A stretch of 35,977 nucleotides of DNA from CAZJDM01 sp964544765. GTDB taxonomy: Bacteria; Bdellovibrionota_B; Oligoflexia; CAYFLR01. This document shows, one piece after another, positions 25,631 to 33,555 of this stretch (the first letter of the stretch is position 1; each line of letters opens with the position of its first letter). The notes beneath the pieces were generated by a model. The model saw only the letters and a list, made by a program, of their open reading frames with translations. It was not told where the DNA came from and did no database searches. The stretch lies in assembly GCA_964544765.1 (NCBI GenBank), contig CAZJDM010000025.1, positions 1 through 35,977 on the forward strand. The letters run 5' to 3'. The position numbers were made by a program, and so were the translations under genes.

Positions 25631-25868
25631 TGATAAAAACATTCATCCACTAGCCCATAAAGCATTATATGTTTCTCAAATTAAACATGTCAATTTGATT
25701 CTGGCCTAATTTTAACTTCCAAGAAAAAAATTTATTCAGATGAATCAACATTTTATATTCATATCTTTAGCATTATAAGATACAATAATTACATTATGAT
25801 TATATAATAAGGTTTACTACTCATTATTTATTATTGAAAAATCTATTTAAGCTTTAAGGGGGCAATCT

Positions 25869-27155
25869 ATGTCTATGGCAAAAATATTATACGAAGGAAA
25901 AGAGTATGAAACATCTATAATTGAAGGCACAGCTGGAGAAAAAGCAATAGATGTTCGAAAGCTCAGAGCAGATACCGGTATGATAACCCTTGACTCAGGA
26001 TATGCAAATACAGGATCATGTCTTTCAGACATTACCTTTATCGATGGTGAAAAAGGAATCCTCAGATATAGGGGTATTCCCATTGAAGAACTCGCTGGAA
26101 AAACTTCCTTTGTAGAAGGATGTTATCTGGTTATTCATGGTCATCTACCCAACCAAGAAGAGTTAACCAAATTTAAAGCTGGACTTAAAAAACACGCACT
26201 GCTCCACGAAAGTATGCATCATTTCTTCACTGGCTTCCCTAGTTCGGCTCATCCTATGGCTATACTCTCATCAATGGTATGCGCTATGTCTGCCTATTAT
26301 CCAAACTGTGGTCCAGAAGATCATGATACTAAACATTGGGATGAAAATATATTGAGATTAATCTCATCAATCAGAACTCTGGCAGCATTCGCCTATAAAC
26401 AATCCATTGGGCAACCCATGGTCTACCCTAGACATGATCTTTCTTTTACTGGTAATTTTTTAAATATGATGTTTGATACTCCTTCTTATCCCTATGAAAT
26501 AATCCCTGAAGTCGAAGATGCCTTAGACCTCCTTTTCCTTTTACATGCGGACCATGAGCAAAATTGCTCAGCCTCAACTGTTAGGCTGGTTGGATCCGCC
26601 CAAACAAACCTATACGCCGCTGTTTCAGCTGGAATCAGTGCTTTATGGGGACCCTTACACGGTGGAGCTAATCAACAAGTTATGATAATGCTCCAACAAA
26701 TACTAGAAGAAGGTGGAAACGTAAAAAAAGTTATTGAAGATGCCAAAGACAAAAGTAATCCCCGCAGATTAATGGGATTTGGTCATAGAGTTTATAAAAA
26801 CTTCGATCCTCGAGCCAAGGTAATTAAAAAAGCCTGTGATAAGGTTTTAGACAGATTAGGAATTAAGGATCCCATATTAGAAATTGCTAAAGAATTAGAA
26901 GAAGCGGCTCTAAAGGACGATTACTTTGTTGAACGAAAACTATATCCTAATATTGATTACTATTCAGGAATTATTTATAAAGCTATCGGTATACCAACCA
27001 ATGCTTATACTGTTTGTTTTGCTATAGGTCGTATGCCAGGATGGATCTCTCAATTCTTAGAAATGAGAAAAGATAAAGCATGTAGAATAGGCAGACCAAG
27101 ACAAATTTATATGGGAACACCTTTAGATAGCTTCAAGCCCATGGAAGAACGCTAA
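25869..27155 (+). CDS. gltA: Citrate synthase
   Basis: Condenses acetyl-CoA and oxaloacetate to citrate, the entry step of the TCA cycle. At 428 aa it has the length and N-terminal beta domain of the hexameric type II enzyme of Gram-negative bacteria, often inhibited by NADH. Catalytic residues are His264 (GPLHGG), His306 (GFGHR) and Asp363 (NIDYYSG). GGGGG at 25858-25862 is 6 nt before the ATG. TATAAT at 25803-25808 is a possible -10, though the -35 is weak. It diverges from mdh, and 137 nt separate it from bioY. Confidence 0.96.
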   Translation: MSMAKILYEGKEYETSIIEGTAGEKAIDVRKLRADTGMITLDSGYANTGSCLSDITFIDGEKGILRYRGIPIEELAGKTSFVEGCYLVIHGHLPNQEELTKFKAGLKKHALLHESMHHFFTGFPSSAHPMAILSSMVCAMSAYYPNCGPEDHDTKHWDENILRLISSIRTLAAFAYKQSIGQPMVYPRHDLSFTGNFLNMMFDTPSYPYEIIPEVEDALDLLFLLHADHEQNCSASTVRLVGSAQTNLYAAVSAGISALWGPLHGGANQQVMIMLQQILEEGGNVKKVIEDAKDKSNPRRLMGFGHRVYKNFDPRAKVIKKACDKVLDRLGIKDPILEIAKELEEAALKDDYFVERKLYPNIDYYSGIIYKAIGIPTNAYTVCFAIGRMPGWISQFLEMRKDKACRIGRPRQIYMGTPLDSFKPMEER

Positions 27156-27285
27156 AGAAGCATAGTATTGGGTTATCAATAAGTACTGGTAACGTCTAAT
27201 GATATACTTTTCCATAGACATCTCATAATTTTTCGACTACATACTTGCAATAGTTTCTTAGTTCCTTTAGTTGAACCTGATTATA

Positions 27286-27292
27286 GGGAGGG
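27286..27292 (+). promoter_or_regulatory. Shine-Dalgarno sequence that decides the bioY start
   Basis: GGGAGGG touches the first ATG (27293), leaving no room for it. The second ATG at 27299 is 6 nt downstream and is preferred. Confidence 0.7.
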
Positions 27293-27298
27293 ATGAAA

Positions 27299-27859
27299 AT
27301 GACGAACGATGCGGTAGTATCTCAAGTATTATTACAGAAAAACAATCCCACATTATTAAATATACTTAGTATTTTTCTCGGAGTATTCTTATTATCAATT
27401 ATGGCCCAGGTTTCAATACCACTTCCTTATACCCCTGTACCAATCACCGGACAAACTTTTGGAGTTATCTTTTTGGCACTCTTGTGGGGTTGGAAACGTT
27501 CTGGAATATCTGTATTTATTTATTTAAGTATCGGCGCGTTAGGTTTACCAGTATTTGCGATGGGAAAATCAGGTTTACTTTGGGGACCAACTTTTGGTTA
27601 TTTAATAGGAATGTTATTTGCGGCAATGACTATTGGTTACTTCTCGGATATTGGTTGGACCAGAAGCTTCAAAAAAGCCCTTATAACAGTCATTCTCGGA
27701 AGTATTCTTATTTATATACCGGGATTATTTATGTTATCCTATTTTGTTCCATCGGACAAAATATTGGTTTTGGGTCTATATCCTTTTATATTAGGTGACT
27801 TGATTAAATGCACTCTAGCAGCTACTTTAGCATCAAAGCTAAAAAAATATACTATTTAA
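27299..27859 (+). CDS. bioY: BioY, biotin transporter S component
   Basis: Membrane substrate-binding subunit of a biotin ECF transporter; 186 aa with about six hydrophobic segments. PYTPVPITGQTFGV and SIGALGLPVFA are BioY hallmarks, and WGPTFGYLIG is conserved. No bioM, bioN or other ECF ATPase gene is near, so it must share an energising module encoded elsewhere or work alone, as reported for some solitary BioY. It suggests biotin uptake, perhaps biotin auxotrophy. No BirA-type operator palindrome was seen upstream. It is convergent with sdhB, 26 nt apart. Confidence 0.93.
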   Translation: MTNDAVVSQVLLQKNNPTLLNILSIFLGVFLLSIMAQVSIPLPYTPVPITGQTFGVIFLALLWGWKRSGISVFIYLSIGALGLPVFAMGKSGLLWGPTFGYLIGMLFAAMTIGYFSDIGWTRSFKKALITVILGSILIYIPGLFMLSYFVPSDKILVLGLYPFILGDLIKCTLAATLASKLKKYTI

Positions 27860-27885
27860 ATTAATTAAATTTGAATGATTATTCG

Positions 27886-28653
27886 TCATGCCGGCGGTTT
27901 ACAAAAATACGCCCGTATAAATTCCCAATTCATTCGAGCAATATGTGACACATCTATTTCTTTAGGACAGTCTACAGAACATTCATATTCATTAGAACAA
28001 TTACCAAAACCATCTTTATCCATCTGTTTTACCATTTTCATTACCCTTTGCTCTCTTTCAATCTGTCCCTGAGGTAATAGAGCAAACTGACTAACCTTTC
28101 CTCCAACAAATAACATCGCGGATGCATTGGGGCAACTAGCAACGCACGCACCACAGCCTATACAAGAAGATGCGTCCATGGCTAAATCGACCTTTTCTTT
28201 AGTAATCAAAATAGAATTAGCATCTTGGGGACTTCCGGTCTTAACAGAAACATACCCTCCATTAGCAATAATTCGATCAAATGCAGATCTGTCAACAATT
28301 AAATCTTTTAAAACAGGAAAAGACTTTGCTCTAAATGGCTCAATAACTATCACTTCACCATCATTAAAAATTCTCATATGGGTTTGACAAAGAGTTGTTC
28401 CCTTTTCTGGACCATGAGATTCCCCATTTACCATACATCCACACATTCCACATATTCCTTCACGACAATCGTGATCAAAAGCAATCGGCTCTTTACCCTC
28501 AATTTCCAGTCTTTCATTTACAATATCCAGCATTTCCAAAAAAGATGCATCAGTACTTATATCTTTGGCTTCATAGGTTTCAAATTGCCCTTTATCTGTA
28601 GAATTTGACTGGCGCCAGACTTTAAGAGTTAAATTGATCAATTTATCACTCAT
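27886..28653 (-). CDS. sdhB: Succinate dehydrogenase iron-sulfur subunit
   Basis: Electron-transfer subunit of succinate:quinone oxidoreductase (or fumarate reductase), membrane-attached on the cytoplasmic side; 255 aa. A plant-ferredoxin-type [2Fe-2S] site uses Cys63, Cys68, Cys71 and Cys89. The [4Fe-4S] motif CIGCGACVASCP spans 164-175. A third cluster is served by Cys219, Cys225 and Cys229. It is the last gene of sdhCAB and starts 14 nt after sdhA. Confidence 0.95.
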   Translation of the reverse strand: MSDKLINLTLKVWRQSNSTDKGQFETYEAKDISTDASFLEMLDIVNERLEIEGKEPIAFDHDCREGICGMCGCMVNGESHGPEKGTTLCQTHMRIFNDGEVIVIEPFRAKSFPVLKDLIVDRSAFDRIIANGGYVSVKTGSPQDANSILITKEKVDLAMDASSCIGCGACVASCPNASAMLFVGGKVSQFALLPQGQIEREQRVMKMVKQMDKDGFGNCSNEYECSVDCPKEIDVSHIARMNWEFIRAYFCKPPA

Positions 28654-28667
28654 AATGTATTACCCCT

Positions 28668-30578
28668 CTATTTATAAGATCTGGTGGTCAGTTTTACATT
28701 CTCAAACTGCAATTGCTCATTATGCATGACAGGCTCTCTGCCCTCCCCTTGAAATTCCCAAATTGAAACGTTAGAAAAATTTTCATCATCCCTTTTAGCT
28801 TCACCTTCTTCAGTCTGACTTTCTGATCTAAAGTGACCACCACAAGATTCTTTACGATTTAGAGCATCCCGTACAACCACATCAGCCATCTCCAAGAAAT
28901 CGGCAACTCTATTTGCCTTTTCTAAAGATTGATTGATACTTTCATCAGTTCCGGTAACTATGACGTTTTGCCAGAACTCTTCTTTTATTTCAGGAATTTT
29001 AGCTAAGGCTTCTCTCAAGCCTTGTTCATCACGAGCCATACCACAATTGTTCCACATCAACAATCCCAGTTGCTTATGAAAATCATCTACCGTCTTTTTA
29101 CCTTTAATAGCCAAAAGTTTCTTTATCTTCTCTGTAGCCTGAGACTTAGCCCGTTCAAATTCCTGATGAGAAGTCTCAACCTTTTCCAATTGACTACTAG
29201 CCAAATAATGTCCAATAGTATATGGTGCGATAAAATATCCATCCGCCAACCCCTGCATTAAGGCACTAGCTCCTAAACGATTAGCTCCATGATCAGAAAA
29301 GTTTGCTTCTCCTAATACATAGAGACCTGGAATATTACTCATCAAATCATAATCAACCCAAAGCCCTCCCATTGTATAATGAATAGCTGGATAAATCATC
29401 ATGGGCTCTTGATAAGGATTGGCAGCGGTTATTTTTTCATACATATGAAACAAATTACCATACTTCTCTTCAATTACATTTTTACCCAATCTTTCAATGG
29501 ATTCTTTGAAATCTAAATAAACCGCCAGGCCAGTACCAACTCCATAACCGGCATCACATCGTTCTTTGGCTATTCTGGAAGCAACATCCCTAGGTACCAG
29601 ATTACCAAAACTTGGATAACGTCGCTCTAAATAGTAATCTCGTTCCTCTTCAGTAATTTCATTAGGATGTCGTTTATCATCTTTATTTTTGGAAACCCAT
29701 ACTCTGCCATCATTACGCAAACTTTCACTCATCAAGGTCAATTTTGATTGATAGGAACCATGCACCGGAATACAGGTCGGATGAATCTGAGCAAAACAAG
29801 GGTTGGCTAAACCAGCTCCCTTTTTATAGCATCTCCATGCGGCCGATCCATTGGAAGTCATGGCGTTAGTAGAAAGAAAATATATGTTGCCGTAACCACC
29901 GGTAGCTAATACTACCGCGTCAGCGGCATAAGACTCGATATTTCCATCGATCAAATTTCGAACAGTAATTCCTCGCGCCTTTCCATCAACCACCACCAAA
30001 TCCATCATTTCTCGCCGGGGAAACATCTCGACAGTACCTTTGCCAACTTCTTTCATCATCGCGAAATATGCCCCCAGCAATAATTGCTGGCCCGTTTGTC
30101 CTCTAGCATAAAATGTTCTTGATACTTGAGCTCCACCAAAAGATCGATTATCCAAAAGACCAGCATAATCCCTAGCAAAAGGGATTCCCTGAGCCACGCA
30201 TTGATCCATAATACTATTACTAACCTCCGCTAAACGATAGACATTAGCCTCTCTGGATCTAAAATCTCCACCTTTAACTGTGTCATAAAATAAACGAAAA
30301 ACACTATCACCATCATTTTGATAGTTTTTAGCCGCGTTAATACCCCCTTGAGCAGCTATGGAATGCGCTCGTCTAGGACTATCTTGAATACAAAATACTT
30401 TTACACCATAACCAAGTTCAGCTAAAGAAGCTGCGGCAGAAGCACCTGCCAATCCAGTACCCACCACAATCACATTATACTTTCTTTTATTGGCTGGATT
30501 AACCAACTTCATTTCAAATTTTCGTTTAGTCCATTTTTCTTTTATTGGCCCATCGGGTATCTTTGCGTCGAGTTTCAT
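28668..30578 (-). CDS. sdhA: Succinate dehydrogenase flavoprotein subunit
   Basis: Catalytic subunit oxidising succinate to fumarate; 636 aa from the ATG at 30578. AGAGGG upstream favours this over a TTG one codon earlier. GTGLAG (40-45) is the FAD Rossmann loop, and His72 in HSIAAQGG is the covalent FAD site. HPTCIPVHGS and HYTMGG are the substrate-site segments, and the Arg/His-rich C-terminal part is normal. The length and single-cytochrome partner fit the Bacillus/epsilonproteobacterial type. The enzyme could run in reverse as a fumarate reductase. 21 nt separate it from sdhC. Confidence 0.95.
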   Translation of the reverse strand: MKLDAKIPDGPIKEKWTKRKFEMKLVNPANKRKYNVIVVGTGLAGASAAASLAELGYGVKVFCIQDSPRRAHSIAAQGGINAAKNYQNDGDSVFRLFYDTVKGGDFRSREANVYRLAEVSNSIMDQCVAQGIPFARDYAGLLDNRSFGGAQVSRTFYARGQTGQQLLLGAYFAMMKEVGKGTVEMFPRREMMDLVVVDGKARGITVRNLIDGNIESYAADAVVLATGGYGNIYFLSTNAMTSNGSAAWRCYKKGAGLANPCFAQIHPTCIPVHGSYQSKLTLMSESLRNDGRVWVSKNKDDKRHPNEITEEERDYYLERRYPSFGNLVPRDVASRIAKERCDAGYGVGTGLAVYLDFKESIERLGKNVIEEKYGNLFHMYEKITAANPYQEPMMIYPAIHYTMGGLWVDYDLMSNIPGLYVLGEANFSDHGANRLGASALMQGLADGYFIAPYTIGHYLASSQLEKVETSHQEFERAKSQATEKIKKLLAIKGKKTVDDFHKQLGLLMWNNCGMARDEQGLREALAKIPEIKEEFWQNVIVTGTDESINQSLEKANRVADFLEMADVVVRDALNRKESCGGHFRSESQTEEGEAKRDDENFSNVSIWEFQGEGREPVMHNEQLQFENVKLTTRSYK

Positions 30579-30599
30579 CAAAATCCCTCTTAATAAGAT

Positions 30600-31271
30600 C
30601 TAAAACTTAACCATTATAAAAATCGGTATACTGCTAAACGCTACAGCAACAACTAGACCGACAGTATCACTGACAACTTTTATCCCTGGAGTATATGCGG
30701 AATGATAAATGCCTATAGTTTGAAATACACTCTGAATACCATGACTAATGTGCCATCCAATCAATATCATAACTACTATATAGGCTAATGAATGGTATGG
30801 ATTTAAAAAGGTATTAACTACTACTCCATAAAGCCCTAAATCCTTATTGGCTATCATCGCGCCAACACCTTCATGAGCAGCAAAAGTAAAATCCAATAAA
30901 TGAAAAATTATATAAACAAAAATAACCACGCCAGTATAGGGCATAGTTTTGGTAGCAATAGATCTTTCAGGGGAAGACCTTTTATATTTATAAGAGACAT
31001 CTCTGGCCATCCAATTTTCAACCACCAAAATTGACATAAATACCAGATGAACTAAAAAGATGGTAATTATACCTATTCGTACCAGCCATAAAATAATGCC
31101 TAAAGAAGCCAGCTTCTCAGCATACCCATTAAAAGCTTCCGGCCCTTTGAAAATTAAAAAGTTTCCTCCTAAATGTCCCAAAACAAATAGACATAAACAA
31201 AAGCCCGTAATAGCTAAAACTTGTTTCTTACCAATTGAAGACAGAAAAAATGCACGCAGACATTCAATCAT
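30600..31271 (-). CDS. sdhC: Succinate dehydrogenase cytochrome b558 subunit
   Basis: Single membrane anchor of the B-type succinate:quinone oxidoreductase, with five predicted helices and probably two hemes; 223 aa. His33, His75, His124 and His174 lie in helices and are plausible heme ligands. A GGGAGGA, 6 nt before the ATG at 31271, decides the start; a GTG five codons earlier overlaps that site. B-type enzymes usually use menaquinone, which is inference here. It is the first sdh gene, 77 nt after sucD. Confidence 0.9.
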   Translation of the reverse strand: MIECLRAFFLSSIGKKQVLAITGFCLCLFVLGHLGGNFLIFKGPEAFNGYAEKLASLGIILWLVRIGIITIFLVHLVFMSILVVENWMARDVSYKYKRSSPERSIATKTMPYTGVVIFVYIIFHLLDFTFAAHEGVGAMIANKDLGLYGVVVNTFLNPYHSLAYIVVMILIGWHISHGIQSVFQTIGIYHSAYTPGIKVVSDTVGLVVAVAFSSIPIFIMVKF

Positions 31272-31277
31272 ACTTTT

Positions 31278-31284
31278 TCCTCCC
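31278..31284 (-). promoter_or_regulatory. Shine-Dalgarno sequence that decides the sdhC start
   Basis: GGGAGGA on the minus strand, 6 nt before the ATG at 31271. An in-frame GTG overlaps it and cannot use it. Confidence 0.75.
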
Positions 31285-31348
31285 ACTACCTTTCATAATA
31301 CTTACCGGACCAACTATCAGCACTTCTACTATATTTCTTACCTCTCAA

Positions 31349-32221
31349 CTATCCTCCTAAAGCGGCTTTTAAAGTAGCGCCAATTTCACTGGCTCTTTTG
31401 GCCACTGGCACTCCAGCATCTCTCATTGCGGCAATCTTACTTTCAGCGGTACCAGAGTTTCCTGAAATGATAGCTCCCGCATGGCCCATACGTTTTCCTG
31501 GAGGAGCGGTTAAGCCGGCAAAAAAGGATATTACCTTCTTTTTAGAATATTTCTTTATCCACTCCGCGGCTTTCTCTTCATCGTCACCGCCTATCTCACC
31601 AATTAAGACAATGGCCTCTGTGTCATCATCTTTATTAAATAATTCTAGACATTCTATAAATCCTAGCCCTCTAATAGGATCACCGCCTATACCTATACAG
31701 GTGGATTGTCCATAGCCAACAGAGCATACCTGAGCTACTGCTTCATAAGTTAAGGTCCCACTTCTGGAAACTATTCCTATATTACCCTTTTTATGAATAT
31801 ATCCCGGCATTATGCCCACCTTGGATTTTCCTGGTGATATTATTCCAGGGCAATTTGCTCCTATTAGAATAGATTTTTTTCCTCTTAAATAATTTTTAAC
31901 CTTCAGCATATCCTGTACAGGGACACCTTCAGTGATACAAATTATTAAACTAATCTCAGCGTCAATAGCCTCAATTAATGCATCATAACAAAAAGGCGCA
32001 GGAACAAAAATACAGCTCACATCAGCTCCAGTCTGTACGACAGACTCTCTAACCGAATTAAATACCGGAAAACCTTCGACTGTTTGACCACCCTTCCCTG
32101 GAGTAACACCACCCACTATCTTGGTGCCATATTCCCGACAGGCTTTTGCATGAAACATGCCATGTTTGCCTGTAATCCCCTGAATTATTACCTTTGAATT
32201 CTCATCAAGTAATATTGACAT
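31349..32221 (-). CDS. sucD: Succinyl-CoA ligase alpha subunit
   Basis: Alpha subunit of the ADP/GDP-forming succinate-CoA ligase, giving substrate-level phosphorylation in the TCA cycle; 290 aa. TGKHG (17-21) starts the CoA-binding Rossmann domain, GANCPGI (121-127) is conserved, and His247 in GHAGAI is the phosphorylated His. AGAGGT precedes the ATG. It follows sucC after a 137-nt gap filled by a fold-back repeat, an unusually long gap for this pair. Confidence 0.96.
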   Translation of the reverse strand: MSILLDENSKVIIQGITGKHGMFHAKACREYGTKIVGGVTPGKGGQTVEGFPVFNSVRESVVQTGADVSCIFVPAPFCYDALIEAIDAEISLIICITEGVPVQDMLKVKNYLRGKKSILIGANCPGIISPGKSKVGIMPGYIHKKGNIGIVSRSGTLTYEAVAQVCSVGYGQSTCIGIGGDPIRGLGFIECLELFNKDDDTEAIVLIGEIGGDDEEKAAEWIKKYSKKKVISFFAGLTAPPGKRMGHAGAIISGNSGTAESKIAAMRDAGVPVAKRASEIGATLKAALGG

Positions 32222-32237
32222 ATTTACCTCTTTTATT

Positions 32238-32355
32238 CAGTTATCAGTCGTCAGTCGTCAGTGTTCAGTTATCTGTCTTCAGCCTTTTTTAGACAACCAT
32301 CAGTAAAATTGTTTAAACTGTCCACTGATGACTGACAACTGAAGACTGATAACTG
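32238..32355. repeat. Fold-back repeat (32-nt arms) between sucC and sucD
   Basis: The arm 32238-32269 (CAGTTATCAGTCGTCAGTCG and on) matches the reverse complement of 32324-32355 at 28 of 32 positions, with a 54-nt loop. It is built of TCAGT-type pentamer repeats. A third partial copy begins at 35952. It is transcribed with sucC-sucD, so it should form an RNA hairpin. It could adjust the sucC/sucD ratio or protect the sucC mRNA. Confidence 0.7.
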
Positions 32356-32358
32356 TTA

Positions 32359-33519
32359 TTAACTTGATGCCTCAACTGCCCTCTTAGCGGCACCCGCGAA
32401 GGTATTCGCTGCCTGAATCTGCAATCCAGATTTGTCAAGTATGTCTTTACCTCTTTCTACATTAGTTCCTTCTAAACGAACAACCAGAGGAACATTAACT
32501 CCCAAATCCTTAACAGCGCCAACTATACCTTCAGCGATAACATCGCATTTCATTATCCCACCAAATATATTAATTAATACTGCCTTAACTTTACCATCAG
32601 ATAAAATCAATTTGAAGGCCGTTTTTACTTTTTCAATAGTAGCACTACCTCCAACATCCAGGAAGTTGGCCGGCATACCACCATATGACTTAATAAGATC
32701 CATTGTCGCCATAGCCAGACCTGCTCCATTTACCATACAACCAATCGAACCATCCAAAGAAACATAACTAAATCCTTCCTCGGCAGCACTTGCTTCTCTA
32801 GGATCTTCCTCTCTGGCATCACGTAATTCCATTATATTCTTTTGTCGATATAAAGCATTTTCATCAAAACCGATCTTACCATCCAAAGCAACTATTTTTT
32901 CTTCTTTGGTAATGACCAGTGGATTGATTTCAACTAAGGAACAATCATTTTCCAAATATAGCTGATATAAACATTTACACAGTTTTACGAAATCTTTATA
33001 TAGATTTTTGGTAATACCTATCTTTTGAGCTAAAGAAGTAATATGAAAAGATCTTATACCTGTCTCGATGGCAATATATTCCTTAGCGATTTTCTCCGGA
33101 TGATTTTCTGCCAGTTCTTCAATTTCCATCCCTCCCTCAGCGCTTGCCACCACAACCACCTTGGCATGAGCTCGATCGGTCAATAATGATAAATAGATTT
33201 CCCGATCAATGTTACTCGTTTCCTCCACTAATACAGTATGAACAATTTTCCCCTCCGGCCCAGTTTGTTTGGTTCTGAGAGTCATTCCTAGAATAGATTC
33301 AGCATGTTTCTTAACTTCATCTATCGTTTCAGCAATTTTTACTCCCCCGGCTTTACCTCTGCCACCTGTGTGAACCTGGGCCTTCACTATCCATCGATCT
33401 CCTCCAATCTGCTTAGATGCTGAGATAGCTTCTACTGGAGTAGAAGCTATCTGCCCATTAGGGACCGAAATTCCATACTTGTTAAATAATTGTTTGGCTT
33501 GAAATTCGTGAATATTCAT
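32359..33519 (-). CDS. sucC: Succinyl-CoA ligase beta subunit
   Basis: ATP-grasp beta subunit that binds the nucleotide and gives its specificity; 386 aa from the ATG at 33519. A TTG one codon earlier is less likely, and AGAGG lies about 8 nt upstream. The N-terminus MNIHEFQAKQLF is the family start. VKAQVHTGGRGKAGGVK is the nucleotide-binding segment, LVEINPLVI gives metal ligands, and NIFGGIMKCD is conserved near the C-terminus. It lies 36 nt after acn and before sucD. Confidence 0.96.
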   Translation of the reverse strand: MNIHEFQAKQLFNKYGISVPNGQIASTPVEAISASKQIGGDRWIVKAQVHTGGRGKAGGVKIAETIDEVKKHAESILGMTLRTKQTGPEGKIVHTVLVEETSNIDREIYLSLLTDRAHAKVVVVASAEGGMEIEELAENHPEKIAKEYIAIETGIRSFHITSLAQKIGITKNLYKDFVKLCKCLYQLYLENDCSLVEINPLVITKEEKIVALDGKIGFDENALYRQKNIMELRDAREEDPREASAAEEGFSYVSLDGSIGCMVNGAGLAMATMDLIKSYGGMPANFLDVGGSATIEKVKTAFKLILSDGKVKAVLINIFGGIMKCDVIAEGIVGAVKDLGVNVPLVVRLEGTNVERGKDILDKSGLQIQAANTFAGAAKRAVEASS

Positions 33520-33555
33520 CAAAACACCTCTCTTAATGATAAGTGGTGTAGTTGA

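Noticed and set aside
25617..25646. An mdh start at 25646
   Set aside because: The consensus AGGAGGT lies inside that extension and the family N-terminus begins at the later ATG.
32238..32270. CRISPR-like array from the TCAGT repeats
   Set aside because: The units are too short, have no unique spacers, and pair with an inverted copy rather than repeating directly; no cas genes are present.
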